A DNA stretch of 59,438 nt from an uncultured Lachnospiraceae bacterium (GTDB lineage Bacteria > Bacillota > Clostridia > Lachnospirales > Lachnospiraceae), in the NCBI GenBank assembly GCA_947630005.1, contig CANRGB010000003.1, positions 1-59,438 on the forward strand, written 5' to 3'. Under the pieces are notes generated by a model, which had not been told where the DNA came from, did no database searches, and saw nothing but the letters and a program-made list of their open reading frames with translations. Position 1 is the first letter of the stretch. Each line of letters opens with the position of its first letter. Positions 1 to 7,166 of this stretch are shown one piece after another. Made by a program: the position numbers and the translations under genes.

Positions 1-168
1 GCGGTTCATATTGAGTGCCGCCGGTTTGCTGTCCGAAGAAGCGGGAGAAAGGCCGGCTGACGGATCCGCCGCGGCGTTCACGGAAAGCTCCGGTTCCTGT
101 GTGGCTGCTTCCGGCAGAGCGAATTTAGGGTATTCTGTCTGTTTCTGATCCGTAGTGTTTTGGTTCAA
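1..168 (-). CDS. Unknown protein, N-terminal 56 residues only (cut by window edge)
   Basis: A minus-strand reading frame opens at a TTG codon (166-168) placed 8 bases after a clean AGGAGG and stays open to the window edge. The visible residues begin MNQNTTDQKQTEYPKF and are rich in Pro, Ala, Ser and Glu with no predicted helix or membrane segment, as in a disordered cytoplasmic leader of a larger protein. The ATG seven bases upstream of the TTG is in another frame that stops after 16 codons, so the TTG is preferred. A sigma-A-like promoter lies at 327-355. Function cannot be assigned. Confidence 0.6.
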   Translation of the reverse strand, partial: MNQNTTDQKQTEYPKFALPEAATQEPELSVNAAADPSAGLSPASSDSKPAALNMNR

Positions 169-326
169 TAATCATTCCTCCTTATTGTAGCAATGTTGAT
201 GAGTAATTACAAGTGTGTTGTTGAAAAATTTCAGATAATAAACACGAAATGTAATATAAGATTTAATAGATAATAAAATAGAAATTAATTAATGATATAT
301 AATCACTTACACTGATTATCAGATAT

Positions 327-355
327 ATTGTAACATAGATTTTCGGATTTGTCTA
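327..355 (-). promoter_or_regulatory. Sigma-A-like promoter for the edge gene
   Basis: Read on the minus strand: -35 TAGACA (350-355), 17-base spacer, -10 TACAAT (327-332). It lies in an AT-rich stretch (about 170-420) and points at the TTG start at 168, giving a leader of about 155 bases. Confidence 0.5.
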
Positions 356-416
356 TAACGAATTGAATTATTTTTCATGACCTGTTAAGATATTGTGAGT
401 GGTTTATTTTCGTGTA

Positions 417-966
417 TGAAAACAGACGACAGCTAGCCGCTTCAAACTACGGTATACGATCAGTGTTTTGATTGCAGCTTTATGTAAGACGGTATACAAA
501 TCTGACCGGGATCCGGAATCTGTGCTGGCGGGCATGGTTTTGATAGCAGGGTTTAAATATTTAAAAGACAGGGAGGAACTATTAGAGATTCAGAATTCAG
601 ACAGGGGACAGTTTGAAAAGCTGGAGCAGCGGATGTGATCAAGAAAAACTTGAAAAGGAACGGACTAACACACTGCGGGAGAAAGAGCGTACGGATAAAG
701 CAGAAACCTGCGCAAGTGCGGAAAAACTCGGGTGGATACAGCAGAATAGGAACTTCGCAAGTCAAGAGAGGAGATCCGGAAACTGCGCATTCAGCTGGCT
801 GGAAGTTAAGCAGCGGTCGTCAAGAATAACTGACTTCGCTGCCGCAAGACGAACATTCCCGCAAAAAAGGCCGCCGCATTTATGATTGACCAAAATCAAC
901 CAGAATGTGTGGTTCTGTCTGACTGGAAACGACGGCCTGCTGCGGATCATCCGGTATGAATACTAA
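417..966 (+). pseudogene. Decayed coding stretch, origin unknown
   Basis: Between the edge gene and the restriction enzyme there is no intact gene, but several plus-strand fragments read like protein in shifting frames. One open frame (420-638) includes VLIAALCKTVYKSDRDPES and then a Lys/Glu-rich stretch. A second frame continues with KLEKERTNTLREKERTDKAE, and a third ends NDGLLRIIRYEY before TAA at 964-966. No start with a ribosome site was found, and stops break each frame. The pattern suggests a helical or coiled-coil gene that has lost its frame, but this could also be chance. Confidence 0.3.
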
Positions 967-1005
967 CTTGAAAGGAAAGAGAATACACGAAAAACTTTCG
1001 GCATA

Positions 1006-3792
1006 TTACGCGTCTTTCACAATTTTCTGATACATCTTCATTAATTCCGCCACACACTTGCTTTCGGTCATGCTTTTGACAGAAAAACCATACGCCTGCA
1101 TGACGGCGCGATCGTTTTCCTGATGGGCTTTTCTCAATTCCGGAGGCATGGTAACTTCATCGTAGAGGTCAGCAAGGCTGGCGTCCGGGTAGAGGGCACG
1201 GGCGTCGAGGATAGCCTGTGCGGTCTGCTCAATCTTTGCTTTCTGTGCATCTGTAGGCATGGGCCATGGGAAATTATTATAGACGATAGTGTTGGAATAA
1301 CTGTAATCACTTTTTAATCTTCCACATACTGCCCGCATCCACGCCATATGGACATTGGATGTTAAGACACCAAAATCATACAAAGATGCTCCCTGCATCA
1401 TGAATAACTTATCTCCTGGAATGACATTGTGAGACAAATAGTCCATTGGAATATAGCGCCTGTTTTCTGAGGAAACTTTCGGTATTGCTACATAATCAGA
1501 TTTGCACTCTCGCACTTCGTCAAAAAGCATTGGCGTCTCAGCTTTCTTTTTCGTAGCAGCTTTGGGACTTGCCAAACGGTATTCTCGGACTTGTTCGATA
1601 CGTTTTTTCACTTGCGGACACTTGTTAATTTGAGCAGGGCTTACGCCGACCAGCCACAGACAATATCTTGGCTTGCGCACTATAAAATCTTTTCCCATCA
1701 TATACGGACGGATAAAACTTTCTGCTTGAGGTTCTGTTTTCAGCAAATCGTTTTTTTCTTCCTCTGTAAGAATCAAGAAGCCTCCCTCTGTGGGTTTTCC
1801 ACCATTTTGCAAAAGAGAAACATCACATATTGCTTTCCCTCTTGCTTCGATGAATATATTGTGCGCGTCAACCAAATAGGCGTTTATATTGTCTGTCTCT
1901 TGAAATCTGTCGGCAGTATATATTCGTTTCGGCTCCATGTTCGGTGCAACACTGAATCCCACAATAACGCAGTGTACATGAGCTTTCAGACTGGCTTCGC
2001 TGTCCCAACGGAAAGTACGGTGGGCGAAGTCAATATGAATTCCAAAGCGGTCATAGAGTGGTTTCCACACTCCTGCAACCTGCTCCCCTTGTGTGATGGA
2101 GTTGGTGGAAACAAACGCTGTGCGGATTTGTGTTTCCTGCATCAGCTGTGCGGCCTTAAAATACCAGCCAGAGACATAGTCTATTTTCCCCGCTGTTTTA
2201 TATGGTTTTCCTTTTTCATCAACATAGATGGAAAGAATATCTTCCTTTTGTGCTTTGCTTTGCAGAGAATAACCCACAAACGGAGGGTTTCCCATGATGT
2301 AATTCAGTTTGTATTTTGGCACCACACTTTCCCAATCTATTCGCAGAGCGTTGCCCTCTACAATATACGCATTTGTTTTCAGCGGCAGGAAATCCAGATT
2401 CATCAGGATGATATCTTCCGTTTCCTTAAGCATCTGGCTTTCCGCAATCCAGAGAGCGGTTTTGGCTACTGTTACGGCGAAATCGTTTATTTCGATACCA
2501 TAAAACTGACTGATGGAAACCTGTATCGGGCTATATTCCAGAGATCCGAATGCAATCTGGCCGCCGGACAAAATGCGCAGGATGTCATTTTCCAGACGCC
2601 GCAGACTCAGGTATGTCTCTGTCAGGAAATTGCCGCTTCCACAGGCGGGATCCAAAAACGTGAGCGTACCAAGCTTCTTCTGAAATTCTTCCAGCTTTCT
2701 CTGGCGGGTTTTTTGGACAGGTATTGCCTTGATTTTCTCGAACTCTTTTTTCAAGCCGTCAAGGAACAGCGGGTCGATGACCTTATGGATATTTTCAATG
2801 GAAGTATAGTGCATTCCGCCGGAGCGGCGAGTCTCCGGGTTCAAGGTGCTTTCAAATACTGCTCCGAAAATCGTGGGGCTGATTTCTGACCAGTTGAAAT
2901 CCTCGCTGGCTTTTCTCAGCAGAAGATCCCGGATTTCATCTGTGAATCTGGGGATTTCTATGTCTTCATTCTGAAACAGACCGCCATTGACATAGGGAAA
3001 AGCAGCAAGCTCCGGCTCCAGATATGGGTCGCGCTCATCTGGTACGGTGTCCAGCACCTGAAACAATTCAATGAGCGCTTTCCGGATGTGACGGGTATCG
3101 TATCCGGCAAGATAGTCATGGAACACACCGTGGCGGCCGAAAATCCCTGCATCCTCCGCATACAGACAGAACACCAGCCGGACGCAGAGAATGTTCAGGC
3201 TGCGCAGCGTACTTTCACTGGTCGGATCTTTGTACTGCTTCAGGAAAGCATCATAGAGAAGACCGACAATCTCGCCGGCAGCAATGGAAACCTCCATCTC
3301 ACGTTTGAGATGATCGCTGCCGGTATCGACAAGGAATTGAAGCCGATAATATTCTTTTTCCAAATCAGCAAGAAGAATTTTCTCTGGCTCACCGCCCGGA
3401 CGCTCCATATCGTAAACATAGAATTCTGCAAAGTTGCAGGTCACCACCCATCGAGGGTGCTGAGAGAGCGGCAGTTCAGTGATGTATCGCTTTGCCTGCT
3501 GGAATGGGTTGAGCAGGGAGCCGTCCGACTGTTTGATGGGTTTGTTTAAATCCTTGCCCAGTCCCTTTTGCTCTATGAGGACTTTCGTAGCCGGTATCGT
3601 CCCGTCAATGAAGCTGGTGTGGTCTAAATGTACCTGTTCCTCGAAAATGATAAATTCCTCCGGGTGGTCCACTCCAAAAACATCCCGCAGGAGCGACAGC
3701 CAAAAGGCCTGGCTCTGCCCTTTCTCATAGCCTTTGTCTTTCCAGTTAGCCGCAAATCTTCTGGCGGCTTGTTTCTGTTCAGTATCTGTCAT
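1006..3792 (-). CDS. MmeI-like single-chain (type IIL) restriction-modification enzyme
   Basis: A 928-residue protein combining nuclease, N6-adenine methyltransferase and target recognition in one chain, as in the MmeI family. Near the N-terminus lies a PD-(D/E)xK-type site (D63, E74-x-K76). The methyltransferase core has motif I DPACGSGNF (about 381-389) and motif IV NPPF (502-505). The remaining C-terminal 350 residues would hold the target-recognition and spacer domains. Length matches the family (about 900-950). The ATG start follows GAGGTGATAGT. The gene is clearly AT-richer than the housekeeping genes further right, which suggests acquisition. There is no separate specificity or methylase gene beside it, as expected when one polypeptide does both jobs. 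Recognition sequence cannot be predicted. Confidence 0.9.
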   Translation of the reverse strand: MTDTEQKQAARRFAANWKDKGYEKGQSQAFWLSLLRDVFGVDHPEEFIIFEEQVHLDHTSFIDGTIPATKVLIEQKGLGKDLNKPIKQSDGSLLNPFQQAKRYITELPLSQHPRWVVTCNFAEFYVYDMERPGGEPEKILLADLEKEYYRLQFLVDTGSDHLKREMEVSIAAGEIVGLLYDAFLKQYKDPTSESTLRSLNILCVRLVFCLYAEDAGIFGRHGVFHDYLAGYDTRHIRKALIELFQVLDTVPDERDPYLEPELAAFPYVNGGLFQNEDIEIPRFTDEIRDLLLRKASEDFNWSEISPTIFGAVFESTLNPETRRSGGMHYTSIENIHKVIDPLFLDGLKKEFEKIKAIPVQKTRQRKLEEFQKKLGTLTFLDPACGSGNFLTETYLSLRRLENDILRILSGGQIAFGSLEYSPIQVSISQFYGIEINDFAVTVAKTALWIAESQMLKETEDIILMNLDFLPLKTNAYIVEGNALRIDWESVVPKYKLNYIMGNPPFVGYSLQSKAQKEDILSIYVDEKGKPYKTAGKIDYVSGWYFKAAQLMQETQIRTAFVSTNSITQGEQVAGVWKPLYDRFGIHIDFAHRTFRWDSEASLKAHVHCVIVGFSVAPNMEPKRIYTADRFQETDNINAYLVDAHNIFIEARGKAICDVSLLQNGGKPTEGGFLILTEEEKNDLLKTEPQAESFIRPYMMGKDFIVRKPRYCLWLVGVSPAQINKCPQVKKRIEQVREYRLASPKAATKKKAETPMLFDEVRECKSDYVAIPKVSSENRRYIPMDYLSHNVIPGDKLFMMQGASLYDFGVLTSNVHMAWMRAVCGRLKSDYSYSNTIVYNNFPWPMPTDAQKAKIEQTAQAILDARALYPDASLADLYDEVTMPPELRKAHQENDRAVMQAYGFSVKSMTESKCVAELMKMYQKIVKDA

Positions 3793-3939
3793 ACTATCAC
3801 CTCAGCGTTGTAATATGATTTGAAAACGTTTTGTCCCCAACATCATATCATATGAAGTATCGGATTTCTATAGAGGAGCTGAAATTTTTGGGATAAAAAC
3901 GCTGTTTGTTTTGCATTACGAAACAGAGCGGAACAGCCA

Positions 3940-3991
3940 AAAAAATATCCCGTGACGATTCAGGGATTTTAAAAACCTGAATCGCACGGGA
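3940..3991 (-). terminator. Intrinsic terminator of the secreted-protein gene
   Basis: A long stem of TCCCGTG and CGATTCAGG with its complement (3948-3964 with 3976-3991, one mismatch) is followed on the minus strand by seven Ts (3940-3946). It lies just after the stop of the 4009-4977 gene and before the restriction gene. Confidence 0.85.
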
Positions 3992-4008
3992 CAGTTTTAT
4001 AGTTCAGA

Positions 4009-4977
4009 TCAGTTTGCCGCTCCTCCAAGTACGTTCTCCACTTCGCCGATCACGTCTCCTGAGACATCACTGGATTCCGCAGCTGAGAGCGCTTCGTCCG
4101 GAACCGTGATTTCCACTGAGTCAGAGTAAGCCACAGCGGCATCGACGGAGATATCGTTCAGCACAAGCTCGACAGAAGAGCCTTCCGCCATCTCGCCCAT
4201 ACTCATGGCCAGATACTGGCTGAGTGCGGAGAGATCGCTGCCGTTCAGGTCCATATGGAGCTTGACCGGGAGATAGGTAGCTGAATCCACATAATACTCA
4301 ATATTAAGTTCGACGCCATTCAGCATGCTCATGGCCAGTGCGACGTCCTCATCCGACTCCACATCTTCTCCGGTCATTTCCTCAATCTTGTTCAGCATGG
4401 TCTCAAGAGAGGAGGAATCGATCACTGTGGACAGAAGATAGCACTCTGCTCCGTCGACCATGGATGCTTCCGGTGCGAGTTCAAAATTGATGCCCCATTC
4501 GGAATAATCGATGTTGGCAGCCTGCTCCTGCAGTTCGGCCATGTCCAGAGCGGGCATGGAGGATGTTCCGTGCTCCCAGGTTCCCGGCTCGCCGGAAGCG
4601 GAATCTTCCGTGTATACGTAGGTGTTGTATGTGCCGTCGTCAGAGGTGACTCCGTATAATTTCATGATCATGGACTGGCTCTGTCCGAAAAGCGACATGT
4701 TAAGGGTGCCGTCCATGGACACCGCAACGGGGTCCACATTTGCGGTTACATCAAAACTGCCGGAAGCGCCGATGCCGATGGAAGAAGTGGTGGTGCCGTC
4801 GCTGATATCGACGGAGACGTCCATGTTCATATCCATATCCACCTCGGCCGCGCCTGCTTCAGCGCTGGCCTGCTGCATTTTTTCCATTAAGCTTTCGGGC
4901 GTCTCAGCGCTGTCAAAACCGAAAAGCATGGATGCCGCTCCGAGTACCGCGAGACAAAACAACATTCTCTTTTTCAT
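4009..4977 (-). CDS. Secreted protein, DUF6612/LolA-like appearance
   Basis: A 322-residue protein with an N-terminal signal sequence (MKKRMLFCLAVLGAASMLFG) and no lipobox cysteine after it, so it is probably exported and cleaved rather than lipid-anchored. The mature part is acidic, Met- and Ser-rich and predicted beta-rich. It opens with TPESLMEKMQQASAEAG and an alternating VDMDMNMDVSVDIS strand, resembling the clostridial DUF6612 group that shares a LolA/LprG-type half-barrel. Family assignment is from memory of such sequences. The ATG follows AGGAGAGGG. It is monocistronic with its own terminator. Confidence 0.65.
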   Translation of the reverse strand: MKKRMLFCLAVLGAASMLFGFDSAETPESLMEKMQQASAEAGAAEVDMDMNMDVSVDISDGTTTSSIGIGASGSFDVTANVDPVAVSMDGTLNMSLFGQSQSMIMKLYGVTSDDGTYNTYVYTEDSASGEPGTWEHGTSSMPALDMAELQEQAANIDYSEWGINFELAPEASMVDGAECYLLSTVIDSSSLETMLNKIEEMTGEDVESDEDVALAMSMLNGVELNIEYYVDSATYLPVKLHMDLNGSDLSALSQYLAMSMGEMAEGSSVELVLNDISVDAAVAYSDSVEITVPDEALSAAESSDVSGDVIGEVENVLGGAAN

Positions 4978-5248
4978 AATTTAATCCCTCTCCTTTTTGT
5001 AAAATTTAATCTATCGGATATATGCTTCACAGGGATTTGCTGAAGATCCGGATCTGAAGAGACCTCCTGGAGCATCCTCCCGGTCACGCGCCGGGATCTG
5101 CGTGCGGGTCCTGAATAAATATCCGTACATCCCGATAAATCATAACGTCAGTATACCACTTTAAAAAAAATGTGTCCACAGGAATCGTCTGGGCAGCTCA
5201 AATTTTAAGGAAAGTGTGTTATTGTTCACTCCTTGACAGGGAATGCCG

Positions 5249-5402
5249 GTTACAGTTCACGCCTTCACTGTCCCGCGAGGTGATTTCTGTGCGTTCTGCA
5301 CAGAAATCCCGAGGATTGTGGCGCGAAATGCCACGAAAGTGGCATTTCTGTGCATCGCGAAGCGTTGTTACGTTCACGACCTGCAAGGGCGTGAACAGTA
5401 AC
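5249..5402 (+). mobile_element. 154-bp MITE-like palindromic element, copy 1
   Basis: Ends are inverted repeats GTTACAGTTCAC (5249-5260) and GTGAACAGTAAC (5391-5402), one mismatch in 12. Immediately outside are perfect direct repeats GAATGCCG (5241-5248 and 5403-5410), the footprint of an 8-bp target-site duplication. The element has no coding capacity but contains internal hairpins, including one around TTTCTGTGC/GCACAGAAA and one around GCCAC/GTGGC. Copy 2 (58052-58205) has the same length, about 86% identity by hand alignment, opposite orientation and its own perfect 8-bp duplication. A further GTTATTGTTCAC just left (5218-5229) resembles the end repeat. Confidence 0.9.
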
Positions 5403-5440
5403 GAATGCCGAATCTGAACAGATATTGCGAAAAATTAGGC

Positions 5441-5470
5441 TTGAATCAGGCCGGACTGCTGTTATATACT
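5441..5470 (+). promoter_or_regulatory. Sigma-A-like promoter of folC
   Basis: -35 TTGAAT (5441-5446), 18-base spacer, -10 TATACT (5465-5470), 60 bases before the folC start and 38 bases after the mobile element, so the insertion ended just upstream of the promoter. Confidence 0.7.
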
Positions 5471-5529
5471 AAGGGGGCCTGCCTGGCAGGCGCTGCCATA
5501 AATGAATACACCAGAAAGCAGGAAAGAGC

Positions 5530-6849
5530 ATGAATTATACAGAAGCGATTGCCTATATTGAAGATATACCGAAATTTACCAAAAAGAACAAACCGGAGAA
5601 TACGCTTGAGATGGTCCGAAGGCTTGGACATCCGGAGCGGAAGATGAAGGTGATCCATGTGGCGGGGACAAACGGGAAGGGATCTGTCTGCGCGTTTTTG
5701 TCTTCGATCCTGACGGGAGCGGGAAAGAGGACGGGGCTGTTTACGTCGCCGCATCTGGTCGATATCACAGAGCGTTTTCAGATCAACGGGGAACAGGTGC
5801 GCCAGGATGTTTTCGCGGAGGCGTTCACCCGCGTGAAGCAGGTGGTGGATGAGATGATCGCGGACGGGTACGCGCATCCGGCTTATTTCGAGCTGCTGTT
5901 CGGCGTGGGTCTTCTGGTTTGTGAGAGGGAGCAGGTGGAATATCTGGTGATGGAAACGGGACTTGGAGGGAGACTTGACGCTACGAATCTGGTCGAGCAT
6001 CCGATCGTGACGGTCCTCACCAGCATCAGCATGGACCACATGGAGTATCTTGGAAACACGATCGAGGAGATCGCGGGAGAAAAAGCGGGGATCATCAAGG
6101 AGGGCGTGCCTGTCATCTACGATGGGCGTGTGCCCGAGGTGGAGCGCATAATTTTGAAGGAAGCGGCCAAAAAGCATGCGAAGGCATACCCTTATTACGC
6201 GGATATGACGGAAATACTGGATAAAACGGATAAAAGCATTGATTTTATCCTGAATTACAAGTATGATGATGGCATGGGCCGGGCGTGTGTTTCCTCCATG
6301 AAAATCACAGTTCCGTATCTTGCGGAGTATCAGCTCGTGAACAGTTCCCTCGCCGTGCTGGCGATGCGGGCGGTTGATCCGGACGGCAGGGTCAGCGATG
6401 ATGAGATCGCGGAAGCGATCCTCCGGACGAGATGGCAGGGCAGGATGGAGACGGTGATGCCGGGAGTCGTGCTGGACGGAGCGCACAACGCGGACGGAAT
6501 CCGTGAGTTTATCCGGACGGTGGTCAGCGTGCAGGAGCGCATGGATGTCTCGCTGCTGTTTTCCGCGGTGTCGGACAAGGAGTATGAAAAGATGATATGC
6601 GAAATCTGCGAGGAAGCGCATTTTTCGCGGGTGACAGTGACACAGGTCGGCGGCGCGCGCATTGTGCCGGCGGAGCAGCTTGCGGAGGTATTCAGGAAAT
6701 ACACGAAAGCGCCGGTGACCGCATACGGGGATGTGGGAGAAGCGTTTGAAGCGGCGCTCGCCGGACGGGGAGACGGGATGCTGTTCTGCGCCGGATCGCT
6801 GTATCTGGTAGGGGAACTGAAAGCGGTGCTTGGCAGAACGCGCGCATGA
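5530..6849 (+). CDS. folC: Folylpolyglutamate synthase / dihydrofolate synthase
   Basis: A 439-residue Mur-ligase-family enzyme that adds glutamate to (dihydro)folate using ATP in the cytoplasm. The P-loop is VAGTNGKGSV near residue 45, followed by SSILTGAGKRTGLFTSPHL, typical of FolC. The central region has METGLGGRLDATN, and VLDGAHNADG lies in the C-terminal domain. Length is normal for the family. The ATG follows GGAAAG. The last codons form the first copy of a 64-bp tandem duplication that continues past the stop. Confidence 0.95.
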   Translation: MNYTEAIAYIEDIPKFTKKNKPENTLEMVRRLGHPERKMKVIHVAGTNGKGSVCAFLSSILTGAGKRTGLFTSPHLVDITERFQINGEQVRQDVFAEAFTRVKQVVDEMIADGYAHPAYFELLFGVGLLVCEREQVEYLVMETGLGGRLDATNLVEHPIVTVLTSISMDHMEYLGNTIEEIAGEKAGIIKEGVPVIYDGRVPEVERIILKEAAKKHAKAYPYYADMTEILDKTDKSIDFILNYKYDDGMGRACVSSMKITVPYLAEYQLVNSSLAVLAMRAVDPDGRVSDDEIAEAILRTRWQGRMETVMPGVVLDGAHNADGIREFIRTVVSVQERMDVSLLFSAVSDKEYEKMICEICEEAHFSRVTVTQVGGARIVPAEQLAEVFRKYTKAPVTAYGDVGEAFEAALAGRGDGMLFCAGSLYLVGELKAVLGRTRA

Positions 6850-6990
6850 CTGCGGCAAAGAAGAGCATCATCGCGGCGGCTGCGCCTGATGTGATGGCAG
6901 AACGCGCGCATGCCTGCGGCAAAGAAGATCATCATCGCGGCTGCTGTGCCTGATGTGATGGCAGAACGCGCGCATGCCTGCGGTAAGGAA
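6832..6990 (+). repeat. 64-bp tandem repeat, about 2.4 copies, from the folC 3' end
   Basis: Units beginning GGCAGAACGCGCGCATG start at 6832, 6896 and 6960, exactly 64 bases apart; the third is partial. The first unit overlaps the folC stop, so the duplication probably arose from the folC end and extends the spacer before the next gene. Confidence 0.9.
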
Positions 6991-7010
6991 GAGATTGGAG
7001 AGGGGTACAG

Positions 7011-7166
7011 ATGATTAATTACGAAGAAGAACTGAAAAAATTTCATCCGAGCATGGATGTAAATGAGGCGGAGGACGCAATCTACAGCCGTGACTTTACG
7101 GATGTCACGGACATTCTCAAGGAGATGCTGAAAGAAGAAAAGAAGAACAGAAAGCAGGGGGTCTGA
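7011..7166 (+). CDS. Small acidic/basic protein, unknown function
   Basis: A 51-residue frame beginning MINYEEELKKFHPSMDVNEA and ending in a Lys-rich helix (LKEMLKEEKKNRKQ). Its TGA overlaps the ATG of the next gene (stop 7164-7166, start 7166), a typical translational coupling, and GGAGAGGGG precedes its start. Charge-alternating sequence suggests a soluble helical protein. Coupling argues it is real and acts with the zinc-ribbon/TPR protein. No family recognised. Confidence 0.75.
   Translation: MINYEEELKKFHPSMDVNEAEDAIYSRDFTDVTDILKEMLKEEKKNRKQGV

Larger units (their letters stand above)
4978..5529. other. Intergenic region carrying the element and the folC promoter
   Basis: Apart from the 154-bp element, this 552-base gap holds the leader of the secreted-protein gene (right next to 4977) and a plus-strand promoter at 5441-5470. 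A short perfect hairpin, GCCTGCC/GGCAGGC, lies between that promoter and folC. No further gene is seen. Confidence 0.6.

Noticed and set aside
1591-2889. 432-codon plus-strand open frame
   Set aside because: Antisense to the restriction enzyme; composition is typical of a shadow frame.
5446-6858. 470-codon minus-strand open frame
   Set aside because: Antisense to folC, which is a clear gene; Arg/His-rich shadow translation.
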